Source: Kitasatospora sp. NBC_00374 (lineage in GTDB: Bacteria > Actinomycetota > Actinomycetes > Streptomycetales > Streptomycetaceae). From it: a stretch of 64,000 nucleotides of DNA. The position numbers and the translations under genes are program-made. Positions within the stretch are counted from its first letter, which is position 1; each line of letters starts with the position of its first letter. The notes under the pieces were generated by a model, which was not told the origin of the DNA, searched no databases, and was given only the letters and a program-made list of their open reading frames with translations. The stretch spans positions 992,001 to 1,056,000 of the forward strand of contig NZ_CP107964.1 in the NCBI RefSeq assembly GCF_041434935.1. The letters run 5' to 3'. Below, in pieces: positions 1-12,389 of this stretch.

Positions 1-2403
<2,403 letters not shown>

Positions 2404-2466
2404 CGTCATCCTGTTCGGGATCGGGGAGGCGCGCTTTGCGGGCGCCGGGCGAGTGGGCGGGCGCGG

Positions 2467-5400
2467 TCAGCGCAGGCGGGCCAGGGCCTCGGCGATGCCG
2501 GCCACGGTCGGGGTGTCGAAGAAGAGGTCGAAGTCGACCTCCACACCGAGGGATTCGCGGATCCGCGCGGAGATCTGAATGATCGTCAGCGAGTGTCCGC
2601 CGAGGTCGAAGAGGTCGTCCTGCGGGCCGACCCCGGGCAGGCCGAGCACCTCCGACCAGATCGCGCACAGGGTGGCGGTGAGCTCGTCCCCGGGGGTGCC
2701 AGGCGCGAGGTCGGCCTCGGCGGCGGGTTCTGCGGCGGGCGGGGCGGGCAGGGCCCGGCGGTCCAGCTTGCCGTTCGGGGTGAGCGGCAGGCTCGCCAGC
2801 GTGACGAACTGCGCGGGCACCATCGCGGCCGGGAGCGTGCGCCGCAGGTGGTCCCGCAGGTCGGCAGGCTCGGCAGGCTCGGCAGCGACAAGGTAGCCGA
2901 CCAGCCGGGGCTCGCCGTGGGCGTCCGGGTGGACGGCGACGGCGGCCTGTGCGACGTCCGGATGGTCGAGCAGCGCCGACTCGATCTCGCCGAGCTCGAT
3001 CCGGTGGCCGCGGATCTTGACCTGCTGGTCGATCCGGCCGAGGTAGTCCAGGGCGCCGTCGCCCGTCCGGACGACCAGGTCGCCGGTGCGGTAGAGCCGG
3101 GCGCCGGGCGGGCCGAACGGGTCCGGGACGAAGCGGTCGGCGGTCAGCTCGGGCCGGCCCAGGTAGCCGGACGCCAGGCCGTCGCCGCCGAGCAGCAGTT
3201 CGCCGGGCAGGCCGACGGGCACCGGCCGGAGCCGCCCGTCCAGCACGTACGCCCGGGTGTTGGCGATCGGGCGGCCGATGCCGACCCGGTGTGGCGCGGC
3301 CGGGATCTCGGCGCAGGTCGACCAGACCGTGGTCTCGGTCGGGCCATAGACGTTGAGCAGCCGTGCCACGACGGCCCGCAGCTCCCTGGCCAGCGGCAGC
3401 GGGAGTGCCTCCCCGCCGGCCAGGGCGGTCAGGCCGGTGCGACCGGGCGCGGCGGCGAGCACGACCCGCCAGCCGGAGGGCGTGGCCTGGGCGTGGGTGA
3501 CGCCCTCGGCGGCGATCAGCCGGAGCAGGCCCGGCCCGTCGACGGCCAGGCCGTCCGGGGCCAGCACCAGGCGACCGCCGGTGGTCAGCGGGAGGAACAG
3601 CTCCAGGGCGGAGATGTCGAACGAGAGCGAGGTCAGGCCGAGCCAGACGTGCCCGGGGCCGGAGTCCAGCCGGTCGGCGAAGGAGCCGAGCAGGTTGGCC
3701 AGCGCCCGGTGCCCGACCACCACGCCCTTGGGACGCCCGGTGGAGCCCGAGGTGTAGAGCACGTAGGCGGTGTCCCCGGGCGCCGGATGCGCCGGCGCCT
3801 CGCCCGCCCGTTCCCCCGGAAGGTCGCCCAGGTCGAGCACCGCCGGTACGGCGGCGGCGAGTTCGGCGGTCGGCCCGCGGTCGGTGAGCAGCAGCGCGGC
3901 GCCGGAGTCGGCGAGGATGTAGGCGAGCCGCTCGGCGGGGTACGCCGGGTCGAGCGGGAGGTAGGCGGCGCCGGCCCGGAGCACCGCGAGCAGCGCGACC
4001 GGCAGCGCCGCGGTGCGGTCGAGGTGGACGGCGACCAGGGAGCCGGCGCCGATGCCGCGGGCCCGCAGCACGGCCGCGAGGGCGTCGGAGCGTTCCATCA
4101 GGGTGCGGTAGTCGAGGCTGCCGTCGGCGGCGGTGACGGCGACGGCGTCGGGGGTGCGCCGGGCCTGCCGTTCGACCAGGTCGACGACGGTACGGTCGGC
4201 CGGGTAGGCGGCGGCGGTGTCGTTCCAGCCGTCGAGGACGGCGTGCCGCTCCGCCTCACCGAGCAGCGGGAGTTCGGCGAGTGGGCGTTCGGGGTCGGCG
4301 ACGGCGGCGTCCAGCAGGGTGGCGAAGTGCTCGGCGATCCGGCTGGCGGCGTCCGGGGGCAGCACGGCCGGGTCGTACTGGAGGGCGATCAGCGCGCGGT
4401 CCGGCTCGTCCACCACCTGGATGTTGAGGGTGGTGCGGGCTGCGTGGTTGAACACCGCCCAGTCCACGGCGGCGGACGTTCCCTCGAAGACCGGGTCGGC
4501 GCCACGCCGGCGGTAGCTCAGCGTGACCGGGGTGAGGCCCACCCGCGGGGTCAGCCCGCGGACCACCGTGCCGAACGGCACGGACCGGAAGCGGTACACC
4601 GCGCGCAGCTGCGCGCGCACGGCCCGGGCGAATCCGGCCAGCCCGGTGGTCTCCTGGTCCACGGCCGGTACGGGCAGCGGGAGTTCGTTGACGTGCAGGC
4701 CGACGGCCGCGCGCTGCGCCGGGCCCCGGGTGGAGAGCGGGACGGCGATCGAGGCGCCCTCGTTCCCGTAGCGCAGCAGCAGGGCGTGCGCGGCGGCCAG
4801 CAGCAGTTCGAAGACGCTCACCCCGGCCGCCGCTGCGGCGGCGCGCAGGGCCCGGTGCTCGGCCGGGCCGAGCAGCCGCTCGACACTCTCGCCGAGCGGC
4901 TGGCCCGGTCCGCCGCCCGGGCCGGCCGGTCGGCCGGTGCCGGGCAGCGCGACCTCGGCCCGGTCGGTCCAGCGCTGCGCGTACCAGTCGGCGGCCTGCC
5001 GGACCAGGGCCGGATCGGGTTCGGCGAGCGCTTCCAGCGCGGTGGCGAGGGCGGTCTCCGGGTCGGCGGCTCCGGCCGGCCGGGCGGGGGCGCGGCCGGC
5101 CAGGCGGGCGTTGTAGGCGGTGGCGAGGTCGGCCAGCAGGACCTCCTTGGACATGCCGTCGAACACCGCGTGGTGGACCACCGTCAGCAACTCGGCACGG
5201 CCGTCCGGGCGGTGGAACAGGGTGGCGCGGGCCAGCGGGCCGGTGCCGGGCCAAAACGGCCGGGCGATCTCGGACTCCAGCCGCTTCGCGAAGTCCTCGG
5301 CGCCGGCGCCGGTCGTATCGGCCACGGCCAGTGACGGGCGCTCGTCGGCGGTGCGCAGCCGCAGCGCGCCGTCCTGCTCCACCAGCGTGCAGCAGAGCGC

Positions 5401-5583
5401 CGGGTGGCGGTCGAGTACGTCCTCCCAGGCGTGGCCGAGGGCCGCCGGGTCGATCCGGTCGAAGGCCGTGCGCACCGGCATGTGGTAGTTGCGCCCGGCC
5501 AGGCCGAGGCGTTCGGTCAGCCAGACTCCGTGCTGGGCCGACCCGGCCAGGGCGGACGGACGGGCCGCGTTCTGTTCAGGCAT
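2467..5583 (-). CDS. Nonribosomal peptide synthetase, C-A-PCP single module, predicted glycine
   Basis: A complete 1038-residue module. The condensation domain has HHAVFDG at residues 137-143. The adenylation domain has YVLYTSGSTGRPKG near residue 610, NVYGPTETTVW and YRTGDLV. The peptidyl carrier protein carries the phosphopantetheine site DLGGHSL near residue 997. The pocket code read by eye is D-I-L-Q-L-G-V-V-W, one conservative change from the known glycine code DILQLGLIW(K). Because the protein begins with a condensation domain, it either accepts a chain from an upstream synthetase or an acyl group as a lipo-initiating module; the sequence alone does not decide. There is no thioesterase or epimerase domain. 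Start is ATG at 5583. It precedes the partial synthetase gene by 63 bases and is probably transcribed from the region near 5.8 kb. Confidence 0.95.
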   Translation of the reverse strand: MPEQNAARPSALAGSAQHGVWLTERLGLAGRNYHMPVRTAFDRIDPAALGHAWEDVLDRHPALCCTLVEQDGALRLRTADERPSLAVADTTGAGAEDFAKRLESEIARPFWPGTGPLARATLFHRPDGRAELLTVVHHAVFDGMSKEVLLADLATAYNARLAGRAPARPAGAADPETALATALEALAEPDPALVRQAADWYAQRWTDRAEVALPGTGRPAGPGGGPGQPLGESVERLLGPAEHRALRAAAAAAGVSVFELLLAAAHALLLRYGNEGASIAVPLSTRGPAQRAAVGLHVNELPLPVPAVDQETTGLAGFARAVRAQLRAVYRFRSVPFGTVVRGLTPRVGLTPVTLSYRRRGADPVFEGTSAAVDWAVFNHAARTTLNIQVVDEPDRALIALQYDPAVLPPDAASRIAEHFATLLDAAVADPERPLAELPLLGEAERHAVLDGWNDTAAAYPADRTVVDLVERQARRTPDAVAVTAADGSLDYRTLMERSDALAAVLRARGIGAGSLVAVHLDRTAALPVALLAVLRAGAAYLPLDPAYPAERLAYILADSGAALLLTDRGPTAELAAAVPAVLDLGDLPGERAGEAPAHPAPGDTAYVLYTSGSTGRPKGVVVGHRALANLLGSFADRLDSGPGHVWLGLTSLSFDISALELFLPLTTGGRLVLAPDGLAVDGPGLLRLIAAEGVTHAQATPSGWRVVLAAAPGRTGLTALAGGEALPLPLARELRAVVARLLNVYGPTETTVWSTCAEIPAAPHRVGIGRPIANTRAYVLDGRLRPVPVGLPGELLLGGDGLASGYLGRPELTADRFVPDPFGPPGARLYRTGDLVVRTGDGALDYLGRIDQQVKIRGHRIELGEIESALLDHPDVAQAAVAVHPDAHGEPRLVGYLVAAEPAEPADLRDHLRRTLPAAMVPAQFVTLASLPLTPNGKLDRRALPAPPAAEPAAEADLAPGTPGDELTATLCAIWSEVLGLPGVGPQDDLFDLGGHSLTIIQISARIRESLGVEVDFDLFFDTPTVAGIAEALARLR

Positions 5584-6016
5584 CGCTGCTCACTTCGGGT
5601 GGTGGGTGCTGCGGGAGCGAGGAGCCGTGGCCGTCCCGGTGGTCGGGTCACGACGGGGAGGAGGGCGACCGCCTCGGGGGTACGCGCCGCACGCCGCCCC
5701 GGAATTCCTCGGTCGCCCCGGGCTTCCTGATGTGCCGTCAGGGGATGGAAGCACAGCCGAACGGTCGAGCCCCGGTGATTCACATCAGTTCATATTGGTC
5801 CAGACCTGCGGAGAGACTGGCATAGACCAAAGGAGGCGTCAAGGGTCGCCCGACCTGCCCTGACGGTCAGTAACTCAGCATGTCCAGAGCAAAATTGACG
5901 GTGCGGATCACGACTGCTGGCGGCCTCCCCGGGAGAGGCCCGGGTCCGCACACGGACCACCTCGACCGCCGAAGCCGTCTGGCGCCCGCCCTTCGTACGC
6001 CGTGCGGTGGAGACGA
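5584..6016. other. Intergenic region upstream of the NRPS operon
   Basis: No convincing gene is seen. It holds the 5' leader of the NRPS operon and the DasR-like dyads at 5796-5829. A TTGACG hexamer on the minus strand sits just upstream of the first dyad, but no clear -10 partner at standard spacing was found. The stretch 5750-5890 is visibly less GC-rich than the flanking genes, as expected of a control region. Confidence 0.6.
5796..5829 (-). promoter_or_regulatory. Two DasR-like (dre) operator candidates upstream of NRPS operon
   Basis: Two 12-bp near-palindromes lie in tandem. On the minus strand 5829-5818 reads TGGTCTATGCCA and 5807-5796 reads AGGTCTGGACCA. Each matches 10 of 12 positions of TGGTCTAGACCA, the core of the site recognised by the GntR-family regulator DasR, which links N-acetylglucosamine status to antibiotic production in Streptomyces. 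Their centres are 22 bp apart, two helical turns, so two dimers would bind the same face. The role is inferred; other HutC-type GntR proteins read similar sites. Confidence 0.45.
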
Positions 6017-6056
6017 CGAGGGCCCCGACCGCCTGGGCAGGCGGTCGGGGCCCTCG
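6017..6056 (-). terminator. Strong hairpin terminator after the membrane glycosyltransferase
   Basis: A perfect 18-bp inverted repeat (6017-6034 and 6039-6056) with a 4-base loop GGGC lies about 70 bases beyond the stop codon of the minus-strand glycosyltransferase gene. There is no long U tract, as is usual for actinomycete terminators. The symmetric stem could act in both directions. Confidence 0.75.
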
Positions 6057-6127
6057 ATCGGATGGCGCCGGGTGACGGTCGGTCGACGGTGAGCACCGCC
6101 TTGCTCATTCCGGAGGAGCGGGATCGT

Positions 6128-7459
6128 TCACGCGGCCGCAACGCGGCGGGCCGCCGCCCGGTGACGCACCAGCACCCCCACCAGTACCACCAGCAGGGCC
6201 CCGCCGTACACGGGTTGCTGGGTGTCGCCGCCGACCAGGTAGAGCACCGCCCCGGCGGCCGGCACGGCCAGCCACTCCCAGCGCCCGTCCAGCCCGACCA
6301 GCGCCACCACCAGCAGGCCGTACCAGGGGTAGTTCGGCGCGGCCAGCAGCAGGGCCGTCCCGGTCACCAGCAGCGCACCGCCCCACGGCCGCGCCGGGTC
6401 GCCCCGTCGCAGCACGTGGAACACCACGACGAGCAGCACCAGGGCCGCCGCCCAGGGCGTGAGCACGGACGGCACCAGCAGCCGCACCAGTCCGAACCGC
6501 GCCACGTCGGCCCGGTCGTAGCCCTCCTCCCGCAGGTACCCGGGCAGGTAGCCGAGCACGCCGGCGCCGGACAGCGCCAGATACGGCAGGTAGGCGAGCG
6601 CGACGGTGGCCAGCGCCAGCACGGGCAGCAGCAGGTCGCGCGGGCGCGGGCGGCGCGCCAGCACTCCGGAGAGCGCGCCCGGCAGGGCCACGGCGGGGAC
6701 GAGCTTGACCGCGATCGCGGCCCCGAACAGCACCCCGCCCGCCGCCACCCAGCCGCGGACCGCCGCGAGCAGGGCGGCGACCAGCAGCAGTGCGCCCAGG
6801 GTGTCCACGTGCGCGTCGTTGACGGCCCACAGGGCGACCCCCGGGCACCAGCCCCAGAGCGCCGCCCGCACCGGCCGGCGCCGGGTCAGCAGCAGGCCGG
6901 TGGTGGCGACCGCGAGCAGCGCGCCGCCGAGCTGGACGGCCCGTACACCGCCGCCGAGGCCGTGCAGGCCGAGGAACCAGGCCTCGGCCACCGGCGGGTA
7001 GATGGTCGGCACGGCGGGGCGGTTGAGCCGGCTGCACTGCCCGGCGGCCGTCCGCCGCTCGTCCCAGCCGCTGCACGGCCCGGCGGGCGGGAAGAGGTCG
7101 GGGGCCCGTCCGCGCAGGCCGGCCAGCGCGGGGTCGTCGGGCGCGTACCGGTACGGCGAGATGCCGGCCGCCTGCACCCGGCCGTCCCAGACGTAGCGGT
7201 ACGCGTCGTCGCTGGTCCGGGGCGGGGCGAGCAGCCCGGTGGCGGCGACGGCGATGCTGCCGGCCAGCACCAGGGCCGCCGCCCGGCGGGGCGGCACCCG
7301 GCGGAGCAGGGCGACGGCGAGCCCGAAGAGCAGCAGGTCCGCCAGGTACCAGCCGTACAGCGGGCCGGGCCGGCCGAGGGTGCCGCCGCCGGTGACGGTG
7401 CCGGCGAGGGCGCCCACCAGGGCGAGCAGGGCGGCGGACGGGAGGAGGAGTCGTGGCAC
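6128..7459 (-). CDS. Integral-membrane glycosyltransferase (GT-C fold, mannosyltransferase-like)
   Basis: About 443 residues, almost entirely hydrophobic segments, consistent with a polytopic GT-C glycosyltransferase of the GT87/mannosyltransferase type that uses a polyprenyl-linked sugar at the outer membrane face. After the first membrane helices comes an acidic loop, TSDDAYRYVWDGRVQAAG, the expected position of the catalytic Asp pair, followed by PAVPTIYPPVAE, a typical loop. The exact donor and acceptor cannot be read. The GTG at 7459 is preferred because the predicted first helix (LLLPSAALLALVGAL) begins directly after it; an upstream start at 7582 would add a charged low-complexity leader. 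It diverges from isocitrate dehydrogenase. Confidence 0.75.
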   Translation of the reverse strand: MPRLLLPSAALLALVGALAGTVTGGGTLGRPGPLYGWYLADLLLFGLAVALLRRVPPRRAAALVLAGSIAVAATGLLAPPRTSDDAYRYVWDGRVQAAGISPYRYAPDDPALAGLRGRAPDLFPPAGPCSGWDERRTAAGQCSRLNRPAVPTIYPPVAEAWFLGLHGLGGGVRAVQLGGALLAVATTGLLLTRRRPVRAALWGWCPGVALWAVNDAHVDTLGALLLVAALLAAVRGWVAAGGVLFGAAIAVKLVPAVALPGALSGVLARRPRPRDLLLPVLALATVALAYLPYLALSGAGVLGYLPGYLREEGYDRADVARFGLVRLLVPSVLTPWAAALVLLVVVFHVLRRGDPARPWGGALLVTGTALLLAAPNYPWYGLLVVALVGLDGRWEWLAVPAAGAVLYLVGGDTQQPVYGGALLVVLVGVLVRHRAAARRVAAA

Positions 7460-7835
7460 CCGGCCACCCTGCCACCGCGCCGCCGCCCGCGGCCGGATCG
7501 CGCGGCCGCCGTTCGACTTCCGTAAGGCCCCGCCTGCGCGCCTCAGGGGTGGTCCGGGCGCGGCGGGCAGGCCCGCCCGCACGGGCCGGCCCGGGCGTCC
7601 GAGCTCATCGGCAGCGTGGACAGCGCCGCCGGCGTGCTCCGGCCGCCTGTGCCGTGGGCCGCGACACGCCCGGGAGCGGCCGTCTGCCGCCCACCCCGGC
7701 AGGACGCGGGGCGGGCGGGCGCAGGCCGCGCTAGGTTCGGAGCGGTGGGCGGCCCGAGCCGGTACCGCCGCCGCGCGGTGCGGCCCCGGCGACTCGATGC
7801 GGGGGTGGGTGTCGGGGAGGGGCCCTCACGAGATA
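7460..7835. other. Intergenic region between divergent glycosyltransferase and icd
   Basis: About 375 bases without a recognisable gene. Frames on both strands are low-complexity Arg/Pro/Ala-rich translations typical of non-coding high-GC DNA. The region must contain the promoters of both divergent genes. The only clear element is the perfect dyad at its right edge. Confidence 0.55.
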
Positions 7836-7849
7836 TCTTGATATCAAGA
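7836..7849. promoter_or_regulatory. Perfect 14-bp palindrome in icd leader
   Basis: TCTTGATATCAAGA is a perfect palindrome 26 bases upstream of the isocitrate dehydrogenase start, inside an AT-richer patch. Its size and TTGA/TCAA arms resemble binding sites of MarR-type regulators. It probably overlaps the promoter or early transcript and is a candidate operator. No regulator can be assigned from sequence alone. Confidence 0.5.
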
Positions 7850-7863
7850 CGTTCTAGACGTGA

Positions 7864-10095
<2,232 letters not shown>

Positions 10096-10125
10096 CGAGG
10101 TCCGCGCGGCACCGCACGCAGTGAC

Positions 10126-10165
10126 GGGAGGGGTTCCCGGGCTCACCGGCCCGGGGGCCCCTCCC
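10126..10165 (+). terminator. Hairpin terminator after icd
   Basis: A 16-base inverted repeat (10126-10141 and 10150-10165, GGGAGGGGTTCCCGGG against its complement apart from two central positions that can form G-U pairs) closes over an 8-base loop, 30 bases after the icd stop codon. It is a GC-rich rho-independent-type hairpin without a U tract. Confidence 0.7.
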
Positions 10166-10221
10166 GCGTGCGTCCGGTGTGCTGCGGCTCCGGGACGGGC
10201 GTAGCGTCCTGCGTATGGGTG

Positions 10222-12360
10222 ATGTTCGTGCCGGGCGCCCGTGACGCACCGCCCGCCGGCCTGGCGGCGCACGACGACCGTGCGCCGCTGGACACGACGC
10301 TGACCTCGATCGTCCTCCGGTGCGGCGCCGCGTCGGGCGGGGTCTACCTGCTGCCCGCCGCCGAGCCCGTGCTGCAGCTGGCGGTGCTGCGGGGCATGCC
10401 CGCCGAGTTCATCGCACCGTGGATCCGCGTGCCGCTCGCCGCGCCGCTGCCGGTGGCCGACGCCGTCCGCGACCGCCGGCTGGTGTGGTCCGGCAGCCAG
10501 CAGGAGTTCGCCCGGCTGTACCCGCGGGCCGCGCTGGCGTTCCCTTACCACTTCGCGCTGGCCGCCGCCCCGCTCCGGCGCGGGGAGCGGTGCCTGGGCG
10601 CGCTGCTGCTGCTGTGGCCCGCCTCCCACCCGCCGCGGGCCAGCCGCCGCGAGCAGGAGCTGATCGCCGCGGCCTGCGACGAGCTGGCGTCCCTGCTGTC
10701 GGAGGCCGAGCGGGCCGGGCGTCCGATCACCGCCCCGTCGCGGCCCCGGCAGCTGCCCATCCGGCTCTCCCCCGCCGCGCTGCCCGCCGACGCCGCGAGC
10801 GCGTTCGCCGAACGCCTGCCCGGCGGCAGCTGCGCGCTCGACCTCAACGGCCGGATCACCTATCTCAGCTCCGGCGCGTGCACCCTGCTCGGCGCCCGCC
10901 GGGAGCGGCTGCTCGGCGCGCTGCCGTGGCAGGCGCTGCCCTGGCTGGACGGCCCGGAGTACGAGGACCGGTACCGGACGGCGGTGGTCAGCCGCCGGCC
11001 CACGGCGTTCACCGCGATGCGCCCACCCGGCCGCTGGCTGTCGTTCCGGCTGTACCCCGACGCCGACGGCACCAGCATCCGGATCACTCCGGCCGGCCGG
11101 GGCCGCGCGCCCGACCCCGCCTCGATCCGGCCGCAACCGCCGCCCGCCTCCCGGGCCGGCCAGCTGTACCAGATCATGCACCTGGCGGCCGCCCTCACCG
11201 AGGCGGTCAGCGTCAAGGACGTGATCGACCTGGTCGCCGCCCAGGTCCTGCCCGCCTTCGACGCGCAGGGGCTCGCCCTGCTCACCGCCGACGCCGGACG
11301 GCTGCATGTGACCGGGTACCGCGGCTACCCGCCGGAGGCCATCGAGCGGTTCAACGACGTCCCGTTGCGCGCGCACCAGACACCCACCGTGGACGCCCTC
11401 ACCTCCGGGCTGCCCGGCTTCTTCGGCTCCCCGCAGGAGCTGGTCCGGGTGTACCCGGACGTCCCGCTGGTCACCGGGAAGCAGGCCTGGGCCGTCCTGC
11501 CGCTGATCACCTCGGGCCGGCCGGTGGGTTGCTGCCTGCTCGCCTACGACCAGCCGCACCGGTTCGCGGTGGACGAGCGCACCGTGCTGACGTCCCTGGC
11601 CGGACTGCTCGCGCAGGCCCTGGAGCGCGCCCGCCTGTACGACGCCAAGCTCGGGCTCGCCGGTGAGCTGCAACGGGCGCTGCTCCCCCACACCCTGCCG
11701 CGGGTGCCTGGACTCGACATCGCGTCCCGCTACTCGCCGGCCACCCGGGGCATGGACGTCGGCGGCGACTTCTACGACGTCATCCGGCTCGGCGAGGGCG
11801 CGGCGGCGGCGGTGATCGGCGACGTCCAGGGGCACAACGCCTCGGCCGCGGCCCTGATGGGCCAGGTCCGCACGGCCGTCCACGCCGCCTCGGGCGCGCC
11901 GCCCGACCAGGTCCTCGCCCGCGTCAACCGGCTGCTGTGCGATCTGGACCCGGGCCTGTTCACCACCTGCCTCTACGTCCACCTGGACCTCGCCGGCGGG
12001 CGCGCGCTGCTCGCCGACGCCGGGCACCCGCCCCCGCTGCTGCGTGCCCCGGGCAGGCGCACCCGCGCCCTCGAACTCGTGCCCGGGCCGCCGCTGGGCA
12101 TCGAGCCGGACGCCCGCTACCCGGTCGCCGAGATCCCACTCGACCTCGGCACCCTGCTGCTGCTCTACACGGACGGCCTGGTGGAGAGCCCCGGCACCGA
12201 GATCGACCACGGCATCGCCGTCGTCGCCGAGCAGTTGGACCGGGCCGAGGACCCCGCTCTGGACCGGATCACGGACGAGCTGGTCGGCCGGGCCCGGGCG
12301 GTCGGCGAACGCGCCGACGACATCGCGACCCTGCTCCTGCGGGTGACCGGGGCCCGCTGA
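10222..12360 (+). CDS. GAF-PAS-GAF-PP2C (SpoIIE-type) serine phosphatase
   Basis: About 712 residues. An N-terminal GAF-like region is followed by a short PAS-like segment (DLNGRITYLSSGACTLLG, about residues 205-300), a second GAF domain (about 320-500), a short coiled linker (LAGELQRALLPHTLP) and a C-terminal PP2C/SpoIIE phosphatase with GGDFYDV, GDVQGHNASAAALMG, DAGHPPPLL, YTDGLVESPG and ERADDIATLLL. The metal-binding Asp residues are all present. Such proteins dephosphorylate anti-anti-sigma factors (RsbU-like) in response to small signals sensed by GAF/PAS; actinomycetes have dozens. No transmembrane helix is seen, so it is cytosolic. Start uncertain: ATG 10222, with in-frame GTG at 10219 and 10228, no strong ribosome site. 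It converges with the oxidase gene. Confidence 0.9.
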   Translation: MFVPGARDAPPAGLAAHDDRAPLDTTLTSIVLRCGAASGGVYLLPAAEPVLQLAVLRGMPAEFIAPWIRVPLAAPLPVADAVRDRRLVWSGSQQEFARLYPRAALAFPYHFALAAAPLRRGERCLGALLLLWPASHPPRASRREQELIAAACDELASLLSEAERAGRPITAPSRPRQLPIRLSPAALPADAASAFAERLPGGSCALDLNGRITYLSSGACTLLGARRERLLGALPWQALPWLDGPEYEDRYRTAVVSRRPTAFTAMRPPGRWLSFRLYPDADGTSIRITPAGRGRAPDPASIRPQPPPASRAGQLYQIMHLAAALTEAVSVKDVIDLVAAQVLPAFDAQGLALLTADAGRLHVTGYRGYPPEAIERFNDVPLRAHQTPTVDALTSGLPGFFGSPQELVRVYPDVPLVTGKQAWAVLPLITSGRPVGCCLLAYDQPHRFAVDERTVLTSLAGLLAQALERARLYDAKLGLAGELQRALLPHTLPRVPGLDIASRYSPATRGMDVGGDFYDVIRLGEGAAAAVIGDVQGHNASAAALMGQVRTAVHAASGAPPDQVLARVNRLLCDLDPGLFTTCLYVHLDLAGGRALLADAGHPPPLLRAPGRRTRALELVPGPPLGIEPDARYPVAEIPLDLGTLLLLYTDGLVESPGTEIDHGIAVVAEQLDRAEDPALDRITDELVGRARAVGERADDIATLLLRVTGAR

Positions 12361-12389
12361 GCGGCGGGCCCGGCGGGCGGCTCAGCGGG
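12353..12389. terminator. Bidirectional hairpin spanning both convergent stop codons
   Basis: Perfect 10-base arms CCCGCTGAGC and GCTCAGCGGG enclose a 17-base GC-rich loop. The left arm contains the TGA of the phosphatase gene and the right arm contains the TGA of the convergent oxidase gene, so one compact stem serves both ends with almost no intergenic DNA. Function as a shared terminator is inferred. Confidence 0.6.

Noticed and set aside
5818..5840. A plus-strand AAAGGAGG near 5829 that could be a ribosome site for a plus-strand gene.
   Set aside because: No start codon with a sensible frame follows, and the site overlaps the NRPS promoter dyad.
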